A stretch of 64,000 nucleotides of DNA from Shewanella saliphila (GCF_014648295.1 NZ_BMQV01000023.1:1-64000); one strand, 5' to 3'; numbered from the stretch's first letter, positions 46,811 through 56,484 are shown. Numbers and translations are program-made. Notes: generated from the sequence alone by a model not told the origin.

Positions 46811-46919
46811 TGTATCATTCCACCGTAAATAATCTTAAAGTGGAATGATACAGGGGCGGTCGATTTGTCATAGTTGCAGGGCCAAATATCATTGGTTTTT
46901 GACCCTGCATTTGTGACAA
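46811..46919. repeat. Two stem-loops between the first two genes of the cluster
   Basis: First, 13-bp perfect arms TGTATCATTCCAC/GTGGAATGATACA at 46811-46823 and 46840-46852. Second, TGCAGGG/CCCTGCA at 46875-46881 and 46903-46909, extended by TTGTCA/TGTGACAA. Neither ends in a T-run. They may be processing or transcript-stability elements. Confidence 0.6.
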
Positions 46920-47004
46920 GATGGTTATTGCCATACTTTTGGGCAGCAATTCACCGACGCAACAGACCCTCGTGACCCCATGCATTTATCACGGTTTATC
47001 TTAG

Positions 47005-49563
47005 ATGAGTGTGATTATTGATGTTAAAACGGAGCGCGTTCAATTGTATATTAACAATAGCACTATGGCTGAATTGCCTGACTGGCTTTTTAAATACCTA
47101 AATACATCACATGCTCATGACGAACTCGCCAATCACAGTGGTAAGAGTCCAGATCATTGGGACACCTTGTTCAATGGATTATCTAGCTTAACAGCAGAAG
47201 ATGTCAGCGAGCGCGCTATCGAAATCAGCCAACTATTCCAAAATGGCAATATTAAACTCGACAGAAACCAAAAATGGCATTTTGATCCGCTACCTTTTAT
47301 GTTTTCCAAAAATGACTGGGCTCTATTGGAAGCAGGCATAAAGCAAAGGACATTATTACTCAATAAAATTCAGCAAGATATTTATGGCGAGCAAAAATTA
47401 TTGCTCGATGGACATATTCCTGCGCAGCAATTATTTAAAGATAATAACTACCTGCGAGAAGGGTTTAATCTGCCTCAAAATGAACTCAAACTGTTTTTTA
47501 CCGCATTGGATATTTATCGCGCTCCGTCTGGCGAATTTAAAGTATTAGTCGATCATTGCCAATGTCCATTGGGGTTAGGGTTGTTGCTCGAAAGCCGTAT
47601 TATTGCACGGCGTGTGATGGCCGAAGAATTTGCCGAATGCAATGTTCAACAAATTAAAGGCTTTTTGAAACGATTTACCGATGCAATCAACGAATATACC
47701 CGCTACATGGATGACCCAAGGATTGTGATCCTTACCCAAGGTGTTGATGACCCTAATTATAACGAACACGCATTTTTATCAACTTACTTTGGTTATACCC
47801 TGGTACAAAGTGCCGATTTAACCGTGCGTCATGGTGAAGTGTGTTTAAAGTCGTTACCTGGCTTAGGTAAAATAAACGTGATCCTTCGGTGGATACCGGA
47901 TCGCAGTATTGATTCATTAGAGCAAACTGAATACTCACTCCACGGGATCCCTGGGCTACTTCAAGCAGTACGAGAAGGCACGGTTAAAGTGTTAAACCCA
48001 TTTGGCAGCGGCGTATTGTCATCACCCGCGATTCAATGTCGTCTCGATGAGTTGTCTCAGCATCTTTTAAACGAGCCTTTGTTGATTGGCGAGCCGAGTC
48101 ATTATGACCTTGAACAAGCCAAAACACTCGATTGGAGTTTGCTTGAATTAGTCAGTTATAACGATAAACATTTTAAACTCGATGGCGCGAGTGAAGTAGA
48201 TAAAATTCGAGCTGCAATTAATGAACATCCTGATGCGTACTTTTTTCAAGAGAAGCCAGTATTTAGCTGCGCACCTTTTTGGAGTGAAGGTAAGCTGGTG
48301 GCCAAGCCTGTGGTGTTTAGATGCTATGCATTAACCACAGAAAATGGCGTAGAAGTACTGCCTTCAGCCTTATGTTTTTCTAATGAAAACGATAAAGACC
48401 CAAGTGTGTCGGGTTGGCTTAAAGACACCTGGATAAATGCTGTAGATAACCTTGTGGCGGGTGCTCATAATATACCTGCTCCCGTGAAAAAAAGAATGGA
48501 TGTGACTCTACTAGAAGGGGTGGTGTCGAGCCGCACCGCAGAGCATTTATTTTGGCTGGGACGTTATCTTGAACGCAGTGAAAACACGATTCGCATCTTA
48601 CGTATTTTTATCGACAGATATACTGAGCTGGCTATTTATCCCAGTACTATGCGCCGAAATATTGTCACGCGATTATTAAGTGCCATTAAGTCTCAGCATA
48701 TTGTGTACCCTTATATTGAGCCCACCGACATTGCTGATGAATACGAGCCTAAGCAGGCTAAACAAATGGCTTTTCAATTACTTGCAGATGAACAATGTCC
48801 AGGGAGTATTATTAATACCCTAACATATTTGTTTAATGCAACGTTGCAAATACAAGAGCTGTTATCCAATGACAGCCGCCGAATTATTGAAGACATTAAT
48901 GATCAAATTCAAAAGCTTAAACGCGTAGCGGTTAATATTTCTGCTCGCGGGATGCAAAGCAGCTTAGATCAGATCATTGGGTCTATTATGGCATTTAACG
49001 GCTCTATTACTGATTGTATGCCTAATAGTAATGGTTGGTTTATGTTAGAAATCGGCCGCAGAGTTGAACGCAGTATTCAAATTAACTCACTCACTGCAAC
49101 CTTGTTGTCTGAAGAAACCCTTGAAACAGAAGAACTTGCCATATTAGAAGCGGTATTGAGTTGCCAGGTGAGTTTGGTCACTCACAAACGTCGTTATCGC
49201 ATGTACCAAAGCATTGGAACCGGTATCGAATTATTGATGTTAGATGCTGAATATCCGCGTTCATTATTATATCAATTAGAACAAATTGATTTACTTTGCC
49301 AAAACCTGCCGATTAAACGGCGCCCTGGGGTGATATCGGCACATGAAAAAGCCATTTTGCTCTCTAAAACTACGTGTTATTTAACAGAGAAAGATTATTT
49401 ACAACACAGTGTCGAGGGGCAGCGTAAGCAGTTAATGGAGTTTAGCCATAATATTCGAACCAATTTAAATACGTTTTGTGATGTATTGCTAGTGCAATAT
49501 TTCTCTCATACCCAAACGGCCAGTAAATTAAACTGGTCTAATATTGAGCAAATTCAGTCGTGA
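47005..49563 (+). CDS. Circularly permuted ATP-grasp / alpha-E fusion protein
   Basis: An 852-residue protein joining two domains that are separate genes downstream. Residues ~70-500 are the circularly permuted ATP-grasp (DUF404/407/CP_ATPgrasp) with DDPRIVILTQGVDDPNYNEH, SLPGLGKINVILRWIP and SLHGIPGLLQAVREGTVKV. Residues ~515-835 are the alpha-E domain (DUF403; SRTAEHLFWLGRYLERSENTIRI). ATP-grasp enzymes ligate a carboxylate to an amine, so a peptide or amide is the likely product. Its stop overlaps the next start by 4 bases (GTGA). Substrates are unknown. Confidence 0.9.
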   Translation: MSVIIDVKTERVQLYINNSTMAELPDWLFKYLNTSHAHDELANHSGKSPDHWDTLFNGLSSLTAEDVSERAIEISQLFQNGNIKLDRNQKWHFDPLPFMFSKNDWALLEAGIKQRTLLLNKIQQDIYGEQKLLLDGHIPAQQLFKDNNYLREGFNLPQNELKLFFTALDIYRAPSGEFKVLVDHCQCPLGLGLLLESRIIARRVMAEEFAECNVQQIKGFLKRFTDAINEYTRYMDDPRIVILTQGVDDPNYNEHAFLSTYFGYTLVQSADLTVRHGEVCLKSLPGLGKINVILRWIPDRSIDSLEQTEYSLHGIPGLLQAVREGTVKVLNPFGSGVLSSPAIQCRLDELSQHLLNEPLLIGEPSHYDLEQAKTLDWSLLELVSYNDKHFKLDGASEVDKIRAAINEHPDAYFFQEKPVFSCAPFWSEGKLVAKPVVFRCYALTTENGVEVLPSALCFSNENDKDPSVSGWLKDTWINAVDNLVAGAHNIPAPVKKRMDVTLLEGVVSSRTAEHLFWLGRYLERSENTIRILRIFIDRYTELAIYPSTMRRNIVTRLLSAIKSQHIVYPYIEPTDIADEYEPKQAKQMAFQLLADEQCPGSIINTLTYLFNATLQIQELLSNDSRRIIEDINDQIQKLKRVAVNISARGMQSSLDQIIGSIMAFNGSITDCMPNSNGWFMLEIGRRVERSIQINSLTATLLSEETLETEELAILEAVLSCQVSLVTHKRRYRMYQSIGTGIELLMLDAEYPRSLLYQLEQIDLLCQNLPIKRRPGVISAHEKAILLSKTTCYLTEKDYLQHSVEGQRKQLMEFSHNIRTNLNTFCDVLLVQYFSHTQTASKLNWSNIEQIQS

Positions 49564-50438
49564 AATATAAAATTAAACACTCAACTACATATCAATATGC
49601 TGACTTTGTTAGTTTGTGTCAGAATCATGCTCGATTAACGCCAAAAACTATTCGTGGCCAAATTTGCCATAGCAGTCGAATTGAAATTACCCCTCCATCG
49701 AGTTACATACAGCAATTTACCGATTACTTTGATAATACCGTCACAGTGTTTGAGATCACTCAGCAACATAATATGCTCACAGTAACCATGGTCAGTGAAG
49801 TCGAATTATTAGTCAGTAGCAATGACAATTTAACTAAAGTGGATATGCCTTGGACTAAGGCTCGCGATTTATTAAATAAACCGACAACACATGAATTGTT
49901 AAAAGCATCCGAATTTGTCATGCCATCTCAACATACGCCAATCGATGAGATGGTTAAAGCTTATGCGTTGGTGTCATTTAAACCCGGCGTGAGTTTAATT
50001 TCTGCCTGCAAAGATTTAATGGCACGAATTTTTCATGAGTTTTTATATGATCCAGGTTTTACAACCATAAGCACACCTTTAAGTGTTGTATTTGCACAAA
50101 AAAAGGGCGTTTGTCAGGATTTTGCCCACTTTGCGTTAGCGTGTTTACGTAGCATGGGGTTAGCGGGACGGTATGTGAGTGGCTATATCGAAACATTACC
50201 TCCAGAAGGTGAAGAAAAATTAGAAGGCGCTGATGCCACCCATGCCTGGTTTGCGGTGTTTGTCCCTAATTTTGGTTGGGTCGATTTTGATCCAACAAAC
50301 AATGTATTACCTAAAGAACAACATATTACTTTAGCGTTCGGTCGTGATTTTTCTGATGTCACCCCTCTTAAAGGAGTGGTATTTGGTGGTGGTAATCAGC
50401 TACTTGGTGTAGCAGTGGATATGATTAGATTAGATTAG
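49560..50438 (+). CDS. Transglutaminase-like peptidase, stand-alone
   Basis: A 292-residue cytoplasmic protein with the N-terminal beta domain of this family and triad Cys185 (KKGVCQDFAHFAL), His228 (ATHAWFAVFVP) and Asp244 (DFDPTNN). GTG start overlaps the end of the ATP-grasp/alpha-E fusion, so the two are translationally coupled. It resembles the N-terminal third of the 43486 protein, but without DUF2126. Together with the fusion it forms the first ligase-peptidase set. Confidence 0.92.
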   Translation: MKYKIKHSTTYQYADFVSLCQNHARLTPKTIRGQICHSSRIEITPPSSYIQQFTDYFDNTVTVFEITQQHNMLTVTMVSEVELLVSSNDNLTKVDMPWTKARDLLNKPTTHELLKASEFVMPSQHTPIDEMVKAYALVSFKPGVSLISACKDLMARIFHEFLYDPGFTTISTPLSVVFAQKKGVCQDFAHFALACLRSMGLAGRYVSGYIETLPPEGEEKLEGADATHAWFAVFVPNFGWVDFDPTNNVLPKEQHITLAFGRDFSDVTPLKGVVFGGGNQLLGVAVDMIRLD

Positions 50439-50503
50439 ATTAATTAGCATCAATCCTATCAATTCATATTCGGTATGACTTAATGGTTTATAGGCGGAAG
50501 TGT

Positions 50504-51958
50504 ATGATAATTGATTGGAAAGCGTACAACACCAAAGGTTTTTTTGATGAATTAATTGACGGACAAGGAAACGTCAGATTACACGGACAAAAATTAGCTC
50601 AGTTTTTTGCCAATCTTTCAAAAGATGAATTAAGTAAAGCGAGATCAGTGGCCGACTTAGCCATTAAAGAAATGGGTATTACCTTCACGGTTTATAATGA
50701 AGGTAGCATGATAGATAGAGCTTGGCCTTTTGATATTATCCCTCGTACGATTGGCAAAAATGAATGGCAAAAAGTCGAACTGGGTTTAAAGCAACGTGTA
50801 GAAGCGTTAAACCTATTTATTGATGATTTGTACCATGATCAAAAAATCATTAAAGACGGTGTATTTCCAAGAGACTTACTCGAAAAGTCGGTAAATTTTC
50901 GTCAACAGTGTGTCGGGATTAATCCGCCAAATAAAATTTGGGCGCATATTTGCGGTTCAGATTTAGTTCGTGACGGTAAGGGCACTGTGTATGTACTAGA
51001 AGATAACTTACGCGTTCCTTCTGGTGTCTCATATATGCTTGAGAACCGCTCAGTCATGAAGCGGGTTTTTCCTGAGTTATTTGAGCAAATGTCTATTTTG
51101 CCTATCGATGATTATCCCTCGCAATTGTTTGATATGTTAGCCGCTATGTCGCCTCGTCCGCAGGACAAACCTGAAGTGGTTGTATTAACCCCTGGGGTGT
51201 TTAACTCTGCCTATTTTGAACATTGCTATCTTGCTCAAGAAATGGGCTGCGAATTAGTCGAAGGCCGAGATTTGGTGGTTGAAAAAGATGATTGTGTCTA
51301 CATGCGAACCATTACCGGTTTGCAACGTGTAGATGTGATTTATCGTCGTATCGATGATCTATTTTTAGACCCTGAAGTGTTTTTACCTGATTCTCAATTA
51401 GGGGTACCTGGGTTAATGCGTGCGTGGTCTAAAGGGAATGTCGCCTTAGTGAATGCGCCAGGCGCAGGGGTGGCAGACGATAAGGTGGTATATGCCTATG
51501 TGCCAGAAATTATTAAGTATTACCTTAATGAAGAACCTAAAATTGCTAATGTACCAACCTATAAATGCCTGGATAAAAAAGAATGCGATTATGTCATCAA
51601 GAACATTGATAAGTTAGTCGTTAAACCTGCAAATGAATCTGGGGGATATGGCTTATTAATTGGGCCTAAATCCACCAAAAAAGAACAACAAACTTGTATT
51701 GAACAAATTAAAGCAGACCCACGTAATTGGGTTGCCCAACCTACGTTAAGTTTATCTACCGTGCCGACGTTCGACGGCCCAGAACCCGACGGACGCCATG
51801 TTGATTTACGACCCTTTATTTTATCATCGGGTAAAGACGTTCAAGTCACTACTGGCGGGTTAACTCGTGTCGCGATGAATAAAGGATCATTAGTGGTGAA
51901 TTCATCTCAAGGTGGCGGCAGTAAAGACACATGGATTGTTGACGAAGAGGCGGAATAA
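50504..51958 (+). CDS. Circularly permuted ATP-grasp protein
   Basis: A 484-residue predicted amide/peptide ligase. Blocks KTIGKNEW-type QRVEALNLFIDDLYHDQKI, VLEDNLRVPSGVSYMLENR, VVVLTPGVFNSAYFEH, VKPANESGGYGLLIGP and DGRHVDLRPFIL are the CP_ATPgrasp signature, and the GYGLL loop is the likely nucleotide-binding part. ATG 50504 has AGGCGGAAG upstream; the frame opens at 50483. It is followed by the alpha-E gene after one base. It is a distant relative of the N-terminal half of the 47005 protein and so forms a second set. Confidence 0.92.
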   Translation: MIIDWKAYNTKGFFDELIDGQGNVRLHGQKLAQFFANLSKDELSKARSVADLAIKEMGITFTVYNEGSMIDRAWPFDIIPRTIGKNEWQKVELGLKQRVEALNLFIDDLYHDQKIIKDGVFPRDLLEKSVNFRQQCVGINPPNKIWAHICGSDLVRDGKGTVYVLEDNLRVPSGVSYMLENRSVMKRVFPELFEQMSILPIDDYPSQLFDMLAAMSPRPQDKPEVVVLTPGVFNSAYFEHCYLAQEMGCELVEGRDLVVEKDDCVYMRTITGLQRVDVIYRRIDDLFLDPEVFLPDSQLGVPGLMRAWSKGNVALVNAPGAGVADDKVVYAYVPEIIKYYLNEEPKIANVPTYKCLDKKECDYVIKNIDKLVVKPANESGGYGLLIGPKSTKKEQQTCIEQIKADPRNWVAQPTLSLSTVPTFDGPEPDGRHVDLRPFILSSGKDVQVTTGGLTRVAMNKGSLVVNSSQGGGSKDTWIVDEEAE

Positions 51959-51959
51959 T

Positions 51960-52913
51960 ATGCTATCAAGAGTAGGTGAAACCTTATATTGGGTGTCTCG
52001 TTATATTGAACGTGCGGAAAATGTCGCGCGGGTGATTAATGTAAACAATATGCTGTTGCTGGACTTACCAAAAGGTGTTTGTACTGGCTGGGGACCCTTA
52101 ATTGATATTATTGGTGCACGACAAGCTTATTTAGAAAACAATGCCGACTTCTCAGAGGCAAAAGCACTCAAATACTTATTAATCGGTAAAGATAACCCCT
52201 CTTCAATCTTAAACTCCATTATATCAGCGCGAGAAAGCGCTCGAACCATTAGAGATGTCATACCAAGAGATGTTTGGGAAGAGATTAACTCGTTATATTA
52301 TTATGTTAAAAATAATCAAAGTGAAGGCCTGAGTAAGCGTGGCCGTTTTGCTTATTTAAAAAAGATTATTGAGTCTGCGCATCTTATATTTGGTACGTTG
52401 AATGCGACGATTAATCATGACAACGGTTATATTTTTATTCAATTTGGCTCAATCATTGAACGAGCAGATATGTCATCGCGAATTTTAGATATTCGCTCAG
52501 AAACACTCATTACCAATGAAGAAGCAAAGCCCTATGAAAATATTCAATGGATCAGTTTATTGCGCTCATTAAGTGCGTATCAAATGTACCGTCAAGAAAT
52601 GGGGGTAAGAGTGCAACGTGCTGATGTGATTGAGTTTGTGATGCACAGCGAAGTGTTTCCACGCTCAATATTATTTTGCCTCAATGAAATGAAATCGTTA
52701 GTTGAACCACTGCTTAATTCGACAGAAATAATTGCCATTATTGATAACGCGAGACATGATTTGAAGGAAAAGAACGTTAGAGACCTTAAAAATGGCTTTT
52801 TGCATAATTACGTTGATGAAATCCAAATAAAGTTAGCCGCTATTCATAACGCATTGGCTGAGTCCTATTTCTTAAAATCGCCTTCTCAAACACAATCTCA
52901 ATCACAAAGTTAG
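51960..52913 (+). CDS. Alpha-E domain protein (DUF403)
   Basis: A 317-residue all-helical protein of the alpha-E family (MLSRVGETLYWVSRYIERAENVARV; RGRFAYLKKIIESAHLIFGTL). Alpha-E proteins invariably accompany CP-ATP-grasp ligases and are thought to shape or present the substrate; no catalysis is proven. ATG 51960 lies one base after the ligase stop with GAGGCGG as ribosome site. A Gln/Ser-rich tail closes the protein. Confidence 0.92.
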   Translation: MLSRVGETLYWVSRYIERAENVARVINVNNMLLLDLPKGVCTGWGPLIDIIGARQAYLENNADFSEAKALKYLLIGKDNPSSILNSIISARESARTIRDVIPRDVWEEINSLYYYVKNNQSEGLSKRGRFAYLKKIIESAHLIFGTLNATINHDNGYIFIQFGSIIERADMSSRILDIRSETLITNEEAKPYENIQWISLLRSLSAYQMYRQEMGVRVQRADVIEFVMHSEVFPRSILFCLNEMKSLVEPLLNSTEIIAIIDNARHDLKEKNVRDLKNGFLHNYVDEIQIKLAAIHNALAESYFLKSPSQTQSQSQS

Positions 52914-52935
52914 TCAATCCGTTTACCGACATACC

Positions 52936-52959
52936 GCGCCAGTAAAACGATACTGGCGC
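52936..52959 (+). terminator. Likely terminator of the ATP-grasp/alpha-E cluster
   Basis: A 9-bp stem GCGCCAGTA/TACTGGCGC with loop AAACGA, 22 bases after the last gene. The trailing sequence (TCGTATATT) is only weakly T-rich. Confidence 0.55.
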
Positions 52960-53003
52960 TCGTATATTATGTTTGTCATCTAGTACTTCATATCCTGATA
53001 TTA

Positions 53004-53312
53004 TACCAATTCCATTAATTATCTGGTCATTCAGCGGGAGTTCTGTGCCTTCTAGGCAAATAATAGAATTGTAGGCATAGTTGCTCTCGGCAACTGCTCC
53101 TGCGTTGCTCTACCTCCTGCATCCATGCAGTCGTACGTCAAAATGCTATTAAGCAGCATAGAAGGCACAGAAACCCGCCTTGCAGGAGGCTCTCAGACCG
53201 TTCATTTCTTTGTTGCATTGCCTTAGAAGGGAATAACCATTATTTCAACAATGCGCCTCAAACTGAACAATCTGAGTGACTCTGATTGGTCACATAATTA
53301 ATGGAATTGGTA
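53004..53312 (-). mobile_element. 309-bp MITE, copy 2
   Basis: Same length and sequence family as 33083-33391, in opposite orientation, with TTA duplicated at 53001-53003 and 53313-53315. Terminal repeats are TACCAATTCC/GGAATTGGTA. It lies in the gap after the cluster and disrupts no gene. Confidence 0.9.
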
Positions 53313-53536
53313 TTAACCTTAAATGCCTTCACTCTCAGCGACTGCATCATTGATTTAATGTGCCGATTACTCTAGGTTAGCAACGACTAAATGCGGTTTT
53401 TGAGTTGCTTGAGTTATTTTATCTAATCACTTAATCAACGTCTTTATTGGCAATGGTATGGGGATACACAAAATCCTGATTGGCGTCATAAAACAATCCA
53501 ATACAACAAAACTAAAATATGGTTCAAGGACGAAAA

Positions 53537-53983
53537 ATGAATATCGTTAATCTCGACAATATGGACGTGAAAGGCATCTCGATACGGACAGATAACTCAT
53601 CTGAAATGTCACCCTCTACGGCCAAAATTGGTGCGCTTTGGCAACAGTTTTATGAACAGTTAGCATCAAATCTCACTCAAGGCTCAAATGTATTCGGTCT
53701 TTATACCCATTATGAGTCAGATCACATGGGCCGCTTTGATGTTGTAGCATGTTCAGACAAACTAACAGCTGGAGATCTTGCGTCATTTCAGATTCAATCT
53801 GGTGAGTATTTGGTGTTTAAAGGCACAGGAGAAATGCCTCAAGCCATTATCGATTTATGGGGCGAAGTTTGGGAATATTTTGATAATAATACTTGTCAGC
53901 TGAAAAGGGCTTATACAACAGACTTTGAACACTATATCAATGAAAATGAAGTAGAACTCTTTATCTCTGTTAAGCATGGTTAA
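53537..53983 (+). CDS. GyrI/AraC-effector-binding-domain protein (stand-alone)
   Basis: A 148-residue SOUL/GyrI-like fold protein, the small-molecule-binding module usually fused to AraC or MerR regulators. Typical parts are KGISIRTDNSS, IGALWQQFYEQL, NVFGLYTHYESDHMGRFDVVACSD and YLVFKGTGEMPQAIIDLWGEVW. The conserved Glu of BmrR-type binding pockets may be in the VWEYF region. ATG 53537 follows AAGGACG. It has no DNA-binding part, so it may bind a drug or metabolite by itself. No link to neighbours is visible. Confidence 0.85.
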   Translation: MNIVNLDNMDVKGISIRTDNSSEMSPSTAKIGALWQQFYEQLASNLTQGSNVFGLYTHYESDHMGRFDVVACSDKLTAGDLASFQIQSGEYLVFKGTGEMPQAIIDLWGEVWEYFDNNTCQLKRAYTTDFEHYINENEVELFISVKHG

Positions 53984-54154
53984 GCGAGTGCATTTGAGCT
54001 CGAGCTTTTGAGTTATTGTTTATCGATATAGGAGGTCATTTGGACTCTGTGGATTTTTTATAACAATAACTGGCTGATGTTTACAGTAGTCATGCCGCAG
54101 TCAATTGCCATCAGCGGACACAATTTAGCTTGTCGATGTTGCAGAGGAAAATAG

Positions 54155-54448
54155 ATGTTTACGATTGTGATAGGCCATTTTTTAGGCATGATAGTGACGA
54201 TGCTGTTTTTCAGCAATGTCGCGATTATTTCAACAGGCCCTGTGAGTCAGTTTTTGACATATTTGGGGTTAGTGTGTCTGCTAATCTTTTTAGAATATCA
54301 GTTAGTTAACAGCTTAAAGCGAGGCCACATCTATTTTCGTGGTTCGATAGATAAATCTGACGGTGTTAAATTTACTCAATGTCAGCTTGCATACTCTTTT
54401 CAAGCGGGCCTCTTCATCATGATTATATTGCGCAATCTATTGGATTAA
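54155..54448 (+). CDS. Small inner-membrane protein, function unknown
   Basis: A 97-residue protein with two N-terminal hydrophobic helices (~5-25 and ~33-50), a polar middle (LKRGHIYFRGSIDKSDGVKF) and a third hydrophobic stretch near residue 85. AGAGGAAAA precedes the ATG. I do not recognise the family. Confidence 0.6.
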   Translation: MFTIVIGHFLGMIVTMLFFSNVAIISTGPVSQFLTYLGLVCLLIFLEYQLVNSLKRGHIYFRGSIDKSDGVKFTQCQLAYSFQAGLFIMIILRNLLD

Positions 54449-54565
54449 CTCCCGATATACTCAATTAATGAGCGAGTGCGTATTTATGTTCCAAAGAGGC
54501 GGTATGGCAACCTTTAAAGGATGTCCCCTTCACTGCAATATTCAAGTATTTATTAAGCGTAACGG

Positions 54566-55762
54566 TTACCTTACTGTTTGAGCCGACTCAATAAAACCGC
54601 TGACATAATCGAGTGCTAAGTCTGCGTCGCGAACCCCAATATTGACACTTTTTAACAGTCCTTGTTGGCCAATGCGGACAGCTTTAATGGCTAAATTGTC
54701 TTCGTGTGATGCAATTAACCAATCAGGCAATACCGCGATACCCCGGTTAGCAGACACTAATTGCAGCATCATATCGGTTGTTTCTATTGGCACTCTGCGT
54801 TTTGGTTGGGTGTTGGCAGGGATTAAAAATTGGCTGTAAATATCTAACCTATTATGGTCAACAGGCACAGTGAACAAGGTTTGATCTTCAAGATCGTGCG
54901 GCTGAATATACGATTTTGTATACAGCGGGTTTAGCTTGCTCACTACAACCGATAAATGGTAATCAAATACCGAGGTAAAATGTATACCTGAGGTTGTGAT
55001 GGGATCTGGGGTTATCAATAAATCGATGTCATTATTTTTTAACGCTGCAATACCGTCAAAGCGAAATGCATTGTTAATTTCAACATCAACTTCTGGCCAC
55101 GCTTTCAAAAATTGCTGTATTTTTCCCATCAGCCATTTCTCACACGGATGGCATTCCATGCCAATACGCATTATTCCTCGACGTCCAGCGGAAAATTCTT
55201 GTAATACCAATTCCACTAATTATCTGGTCATTCAGCGGGAATTCTGTGTCTTCTAGGCAAGTAATAGAATTGAAGGCATAGTTGCTCTCGGCAACTGCTC
55301 CTGCGTTGCTCTACCTCCTGCATCCATGCAGTCGTACGTCAAAATGCTATTAAGCAGCATAGAAGGCACAGAAACCCGCCTTGCAGGAGACACTCAGACC
55401 GTTCATTTCTTTGTTGCATCGTCTTAGAAGGGAATAACCATTATTTCAACAATGCGCCTCAAACTGAACAATCTGAGTGACTCTGATTGGTCACATAATT
55501 AATGGAATTGGTATAATATTCGTTCGGCGTATTCAAATTCTGAGATGACTTTTTCAGCCATTGACAACAGGTACTGACCCGCTTGTGAATATACCAGGGT
55601 ATTACCGCTTCTGCGCCAGATTTTTACGCCATAGTGCTTTTCAAGCTTTGCGATGGTATGGCTCACAGCTGATTGAGTTAAATTTAAGCTATGGGCTGCG
55701 GCTGTCACGCTTTTTAGGCGGTGAACCTCTTTGATGATGTGTAAATGATGATGCTCAAGCAT
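54566..55762 (-). pseudogene. LysR-family regulator (MetR-type) interrupted by a MITE
   Basis: The N-terminal part (55514-55762: HHLHIIKEVHRLKSVTAAAHSL, LTQSAVSHTIAKLEKHYGV) is the winged helix; the C-terminal part (54566-55204: RIGMECHPCEKWLMGKIQQF ... VNIGVRDADLALDYV) is the effector domain. The RIGMECHPCEKWL block strongly recalls MetR. The 309-bp element at 55205 separates them; removal of the element and one TAA repeat rejoins codons for E-R-I-L-Q-E-F in frame. It faces away from the DUF2938 gene, its probable target. Only partial proteins can now be made. Confidence 0.88.
55205..55513 (-). mobile_element. 309-bp MITE, copy 3, inserted in the LysR gene
   Basis: Almost identical to copy 2 and in the same orientation. 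TAA is duplicated at 55202-55204 and 55514-55516 (TTA on the gene strand). The terminal repeat supplies a GTG that could open the downstream half-gene. Confidence 0.9.
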
Positions 55763-55998
55763 TATGATTTAAATTCATTCCATATTTAATTTTTACCATT
55801 AGTGCTCATATTAGAGCTTTGTTAACATAAGTTCAATTTCGCGCATTAGTCAACGCTAAATTAATCAACCCCATCAATCCTACTTGGTTGTCATTATTAT
55901 CCATTGCGATGTTGCATAGGGCACATTGATGCCTGACTGAGCCAAGCAAAAGCGATTCGGTTACATTCCTTTTTACGTGTCTTTAGGAGATACATTTT

Positions 55999-56484
55999 AT
56001 GATTAACGACTCTATCTATGCCTTTATTATTGTCGGTATAGGGGGCACGATATTGTTAGATATTTGGGCTGGGTTACTTGCCACTTTTTTTGATGTCCCC
56101 GCAACAAACTGGAGGTTGGTAGGCCGCTGGGTAGGGCACATGAAAAAGGGGCAATTTATTCAACCAGCATTGGCTAAAGCTGACAGTATACCGGGCGAGC
56201 TCGCCCTGGGTTGGCTGGTTCACTATGTTATCGGTATTGCTTACGGTGTGATATTGATGGTGTGTTTTGGGCCGCAGTGGTTAAACACGCCTACATTGTT
56301 AGCACCATTATTAGTGTCCTGGATTGGGCTTGCCGCGCCGTTCTTTATTATGATGCCGGGTATGGGCGCGGGTATTGCAGGTGCCAACACCCCAAAACCT
56401 GTAGTGGTCAGATTTAAAAGTACAGTAGGACATACTGTATTTGGCCTAGGGATGTTCATCACGGCGCAATTAATCAGTGGTTAG
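55999..56484 (+). CDS. DUF2938 family membrane protein
   Basis: A 161-residue integral membrane protein with four to five helices (MINDSIYAFIIVGIGGTILLDI, LGWLVHYVIGIAYGVILMV, LLAPLLVSWIGLAAPFFIMMPGMGAG, GHTVFGLGMFITAQL). The family has no assigned function. It is divergent from the broken LysR gene, the usual layout of a regulator and its target, so its control is probably altered here. TTAGGAGA precedes the ATG. Confidence 0.82.
   Translation: MINDSIYAFIIVGIGGTILLDIWAGLLATFFDVPATNWRLVGRWVGHMKKGQFIQPALAKADSIPGELALGWLVHYVIGIAYGVILMVCFGPQWLNTPTLLAPLLVSWIGLAAPFFIMMPGMGAGIAGANTPKPVVVRFKSTVGHTVFGLGMFITAQLISG

Noticed and set aside
54031-54062. Strong AGGAGGT ribosome site followed by TTG and a 7-codon frame ending TAA
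   Set aside because: Could be a leader peptide for the 54155 gene, but nothing supports control by it; left as a curiosity.
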